Source: Lachnospiraceae bacterium (GTDB lineage: Bacteria > Bacillota > Clostridia > Lachnospirales > Lachnospiraceae). From it: a stretch of 35,121 nucleotides of DNA. A model generated the notes under the pieces. It worked only from the letters and a program-made list of their open reading frames with translations. It made no database searches and was not told the origin of the DNA. Numbering within the stretch: the stretch's first letter is position 1; the number at the start of each line of letters is the position of its first letter. Where the stretch lies: positions 13,796 to 48,916 of the forward strand of contig JAJBUT010000119.1 of the NCBI GenBank assembly GCA_020860185.1, read 5' to 3'. Below are positions 34,710 to 35,121 of the stretch, one piece after another. Position numbers and translations under genes: made by a program.

Positions 34710-35121
34710 TCAACCAAAAATCCGTTCTCTGGAATAATTAAATTCCTTTCCTTCCGAATCCGCAGCTTTCAGAATCCCATCCTCATAAAAAAAGCAAAAT
34801 TCACGCTGCTTTCCATCCTCTGACTCAATAAAAAGAACGCTCTTTGCGTATGGATAATGCCGTCCCGTGTTTGAATCCAAAAAAAGCAACCTTAACGCAT
34901 TCCTGTTCCAAAGCGGCTCATCTTCCGCTTCCTCCAGAATGGATTTCATTAATAATTCCTCCGGATCCGCATCCGGAACCTTTGTAATACGCCCCATCTG
35001 CAGTTCTCCAAACGCCTGTTCCAGGATAATGCCATATTCGTCCCGGCAGTATAGTATTTTCGGAGAGGAAACCTGATTCTGAAATCGATATACTGTCTGC
35101 GGCCAGGCGACACAGGAGAAT
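34710..35121 (-). CDS. Unknown protein, 5' end outside the window
   Basis: Frame is open past the listed Met at 34997 to the window edge: FSCVAWPQTVYRFQNQVSSPKILYCRDEYGIILEQAFGELQ-MGRITKVPDADPEELL... Confidence 0.65.
   Translation of the reverse strand, partial: FSCVAWPQTVYRFQNQVSSPKILYCRDEYGIILEQAFGELQMGRITKVPDADPEELLMKSILEEAEDEPLWNRNALRLLFLDSNTGRHYPYAKSVLFIESEDGKQREFCFFYEDGILKAADSEGKEFNYSRERIFG

Overview
The window looks like a Clostridia (probably Lachnospiraceae-type) chromosome segment; this taxonomic guess rests on gene content only. Left part (1-12.2 kb): the 3' end of a Pro/Gly/Met-rich tandem-repeat protein coupled to a small flavoprotein; clpB with a perfect CIRCE operator lying over its promoter; an archaeal-type aspS - (GNAT+GatC fusion) - gatA - gatB operon behind a T-box leader; and a stand-alone AAA-ATPase/PD-(D/E)XK gene. 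Right part (12.2-35.1 kb), almost entirely minus strand: (i) a type VII secretion (T7SS)-like cluster with a YukD/EsaB-like ubiquitin fold protein, five WXG100 proteins that all end in a Y-x-x-x-E signal, two longer WXG/LXG-like proteins and a DUF4176-like protein; (ii) directly downstream and apparently co-transcribed, cassette A: PP2C phosphatase, small membrane protein, transmembrane Ser/Thr kinase with a beta-propeller-like ectodomain, and a 1263-aa secreted surface protein; (iii) a second, architecturally parallel cassette B: PP2C, transmembrane Ser/Thr kinase, small membrane protein, and a ~2020-aa Ig-like repeat surface protein. Between the cassettes, on the opposite strand, are two unannotated 56-aa ORFs with duplicated promoter/leader sequences. 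The best candidate for an undescribed system is this T7SS cluster linked to duplicated PP2C/kinase/surface-protein cassettes. No CRISPR array, rRNA, tRNA or transposase was recognised. All calls come from reading the sequence by eye; no database search was run.
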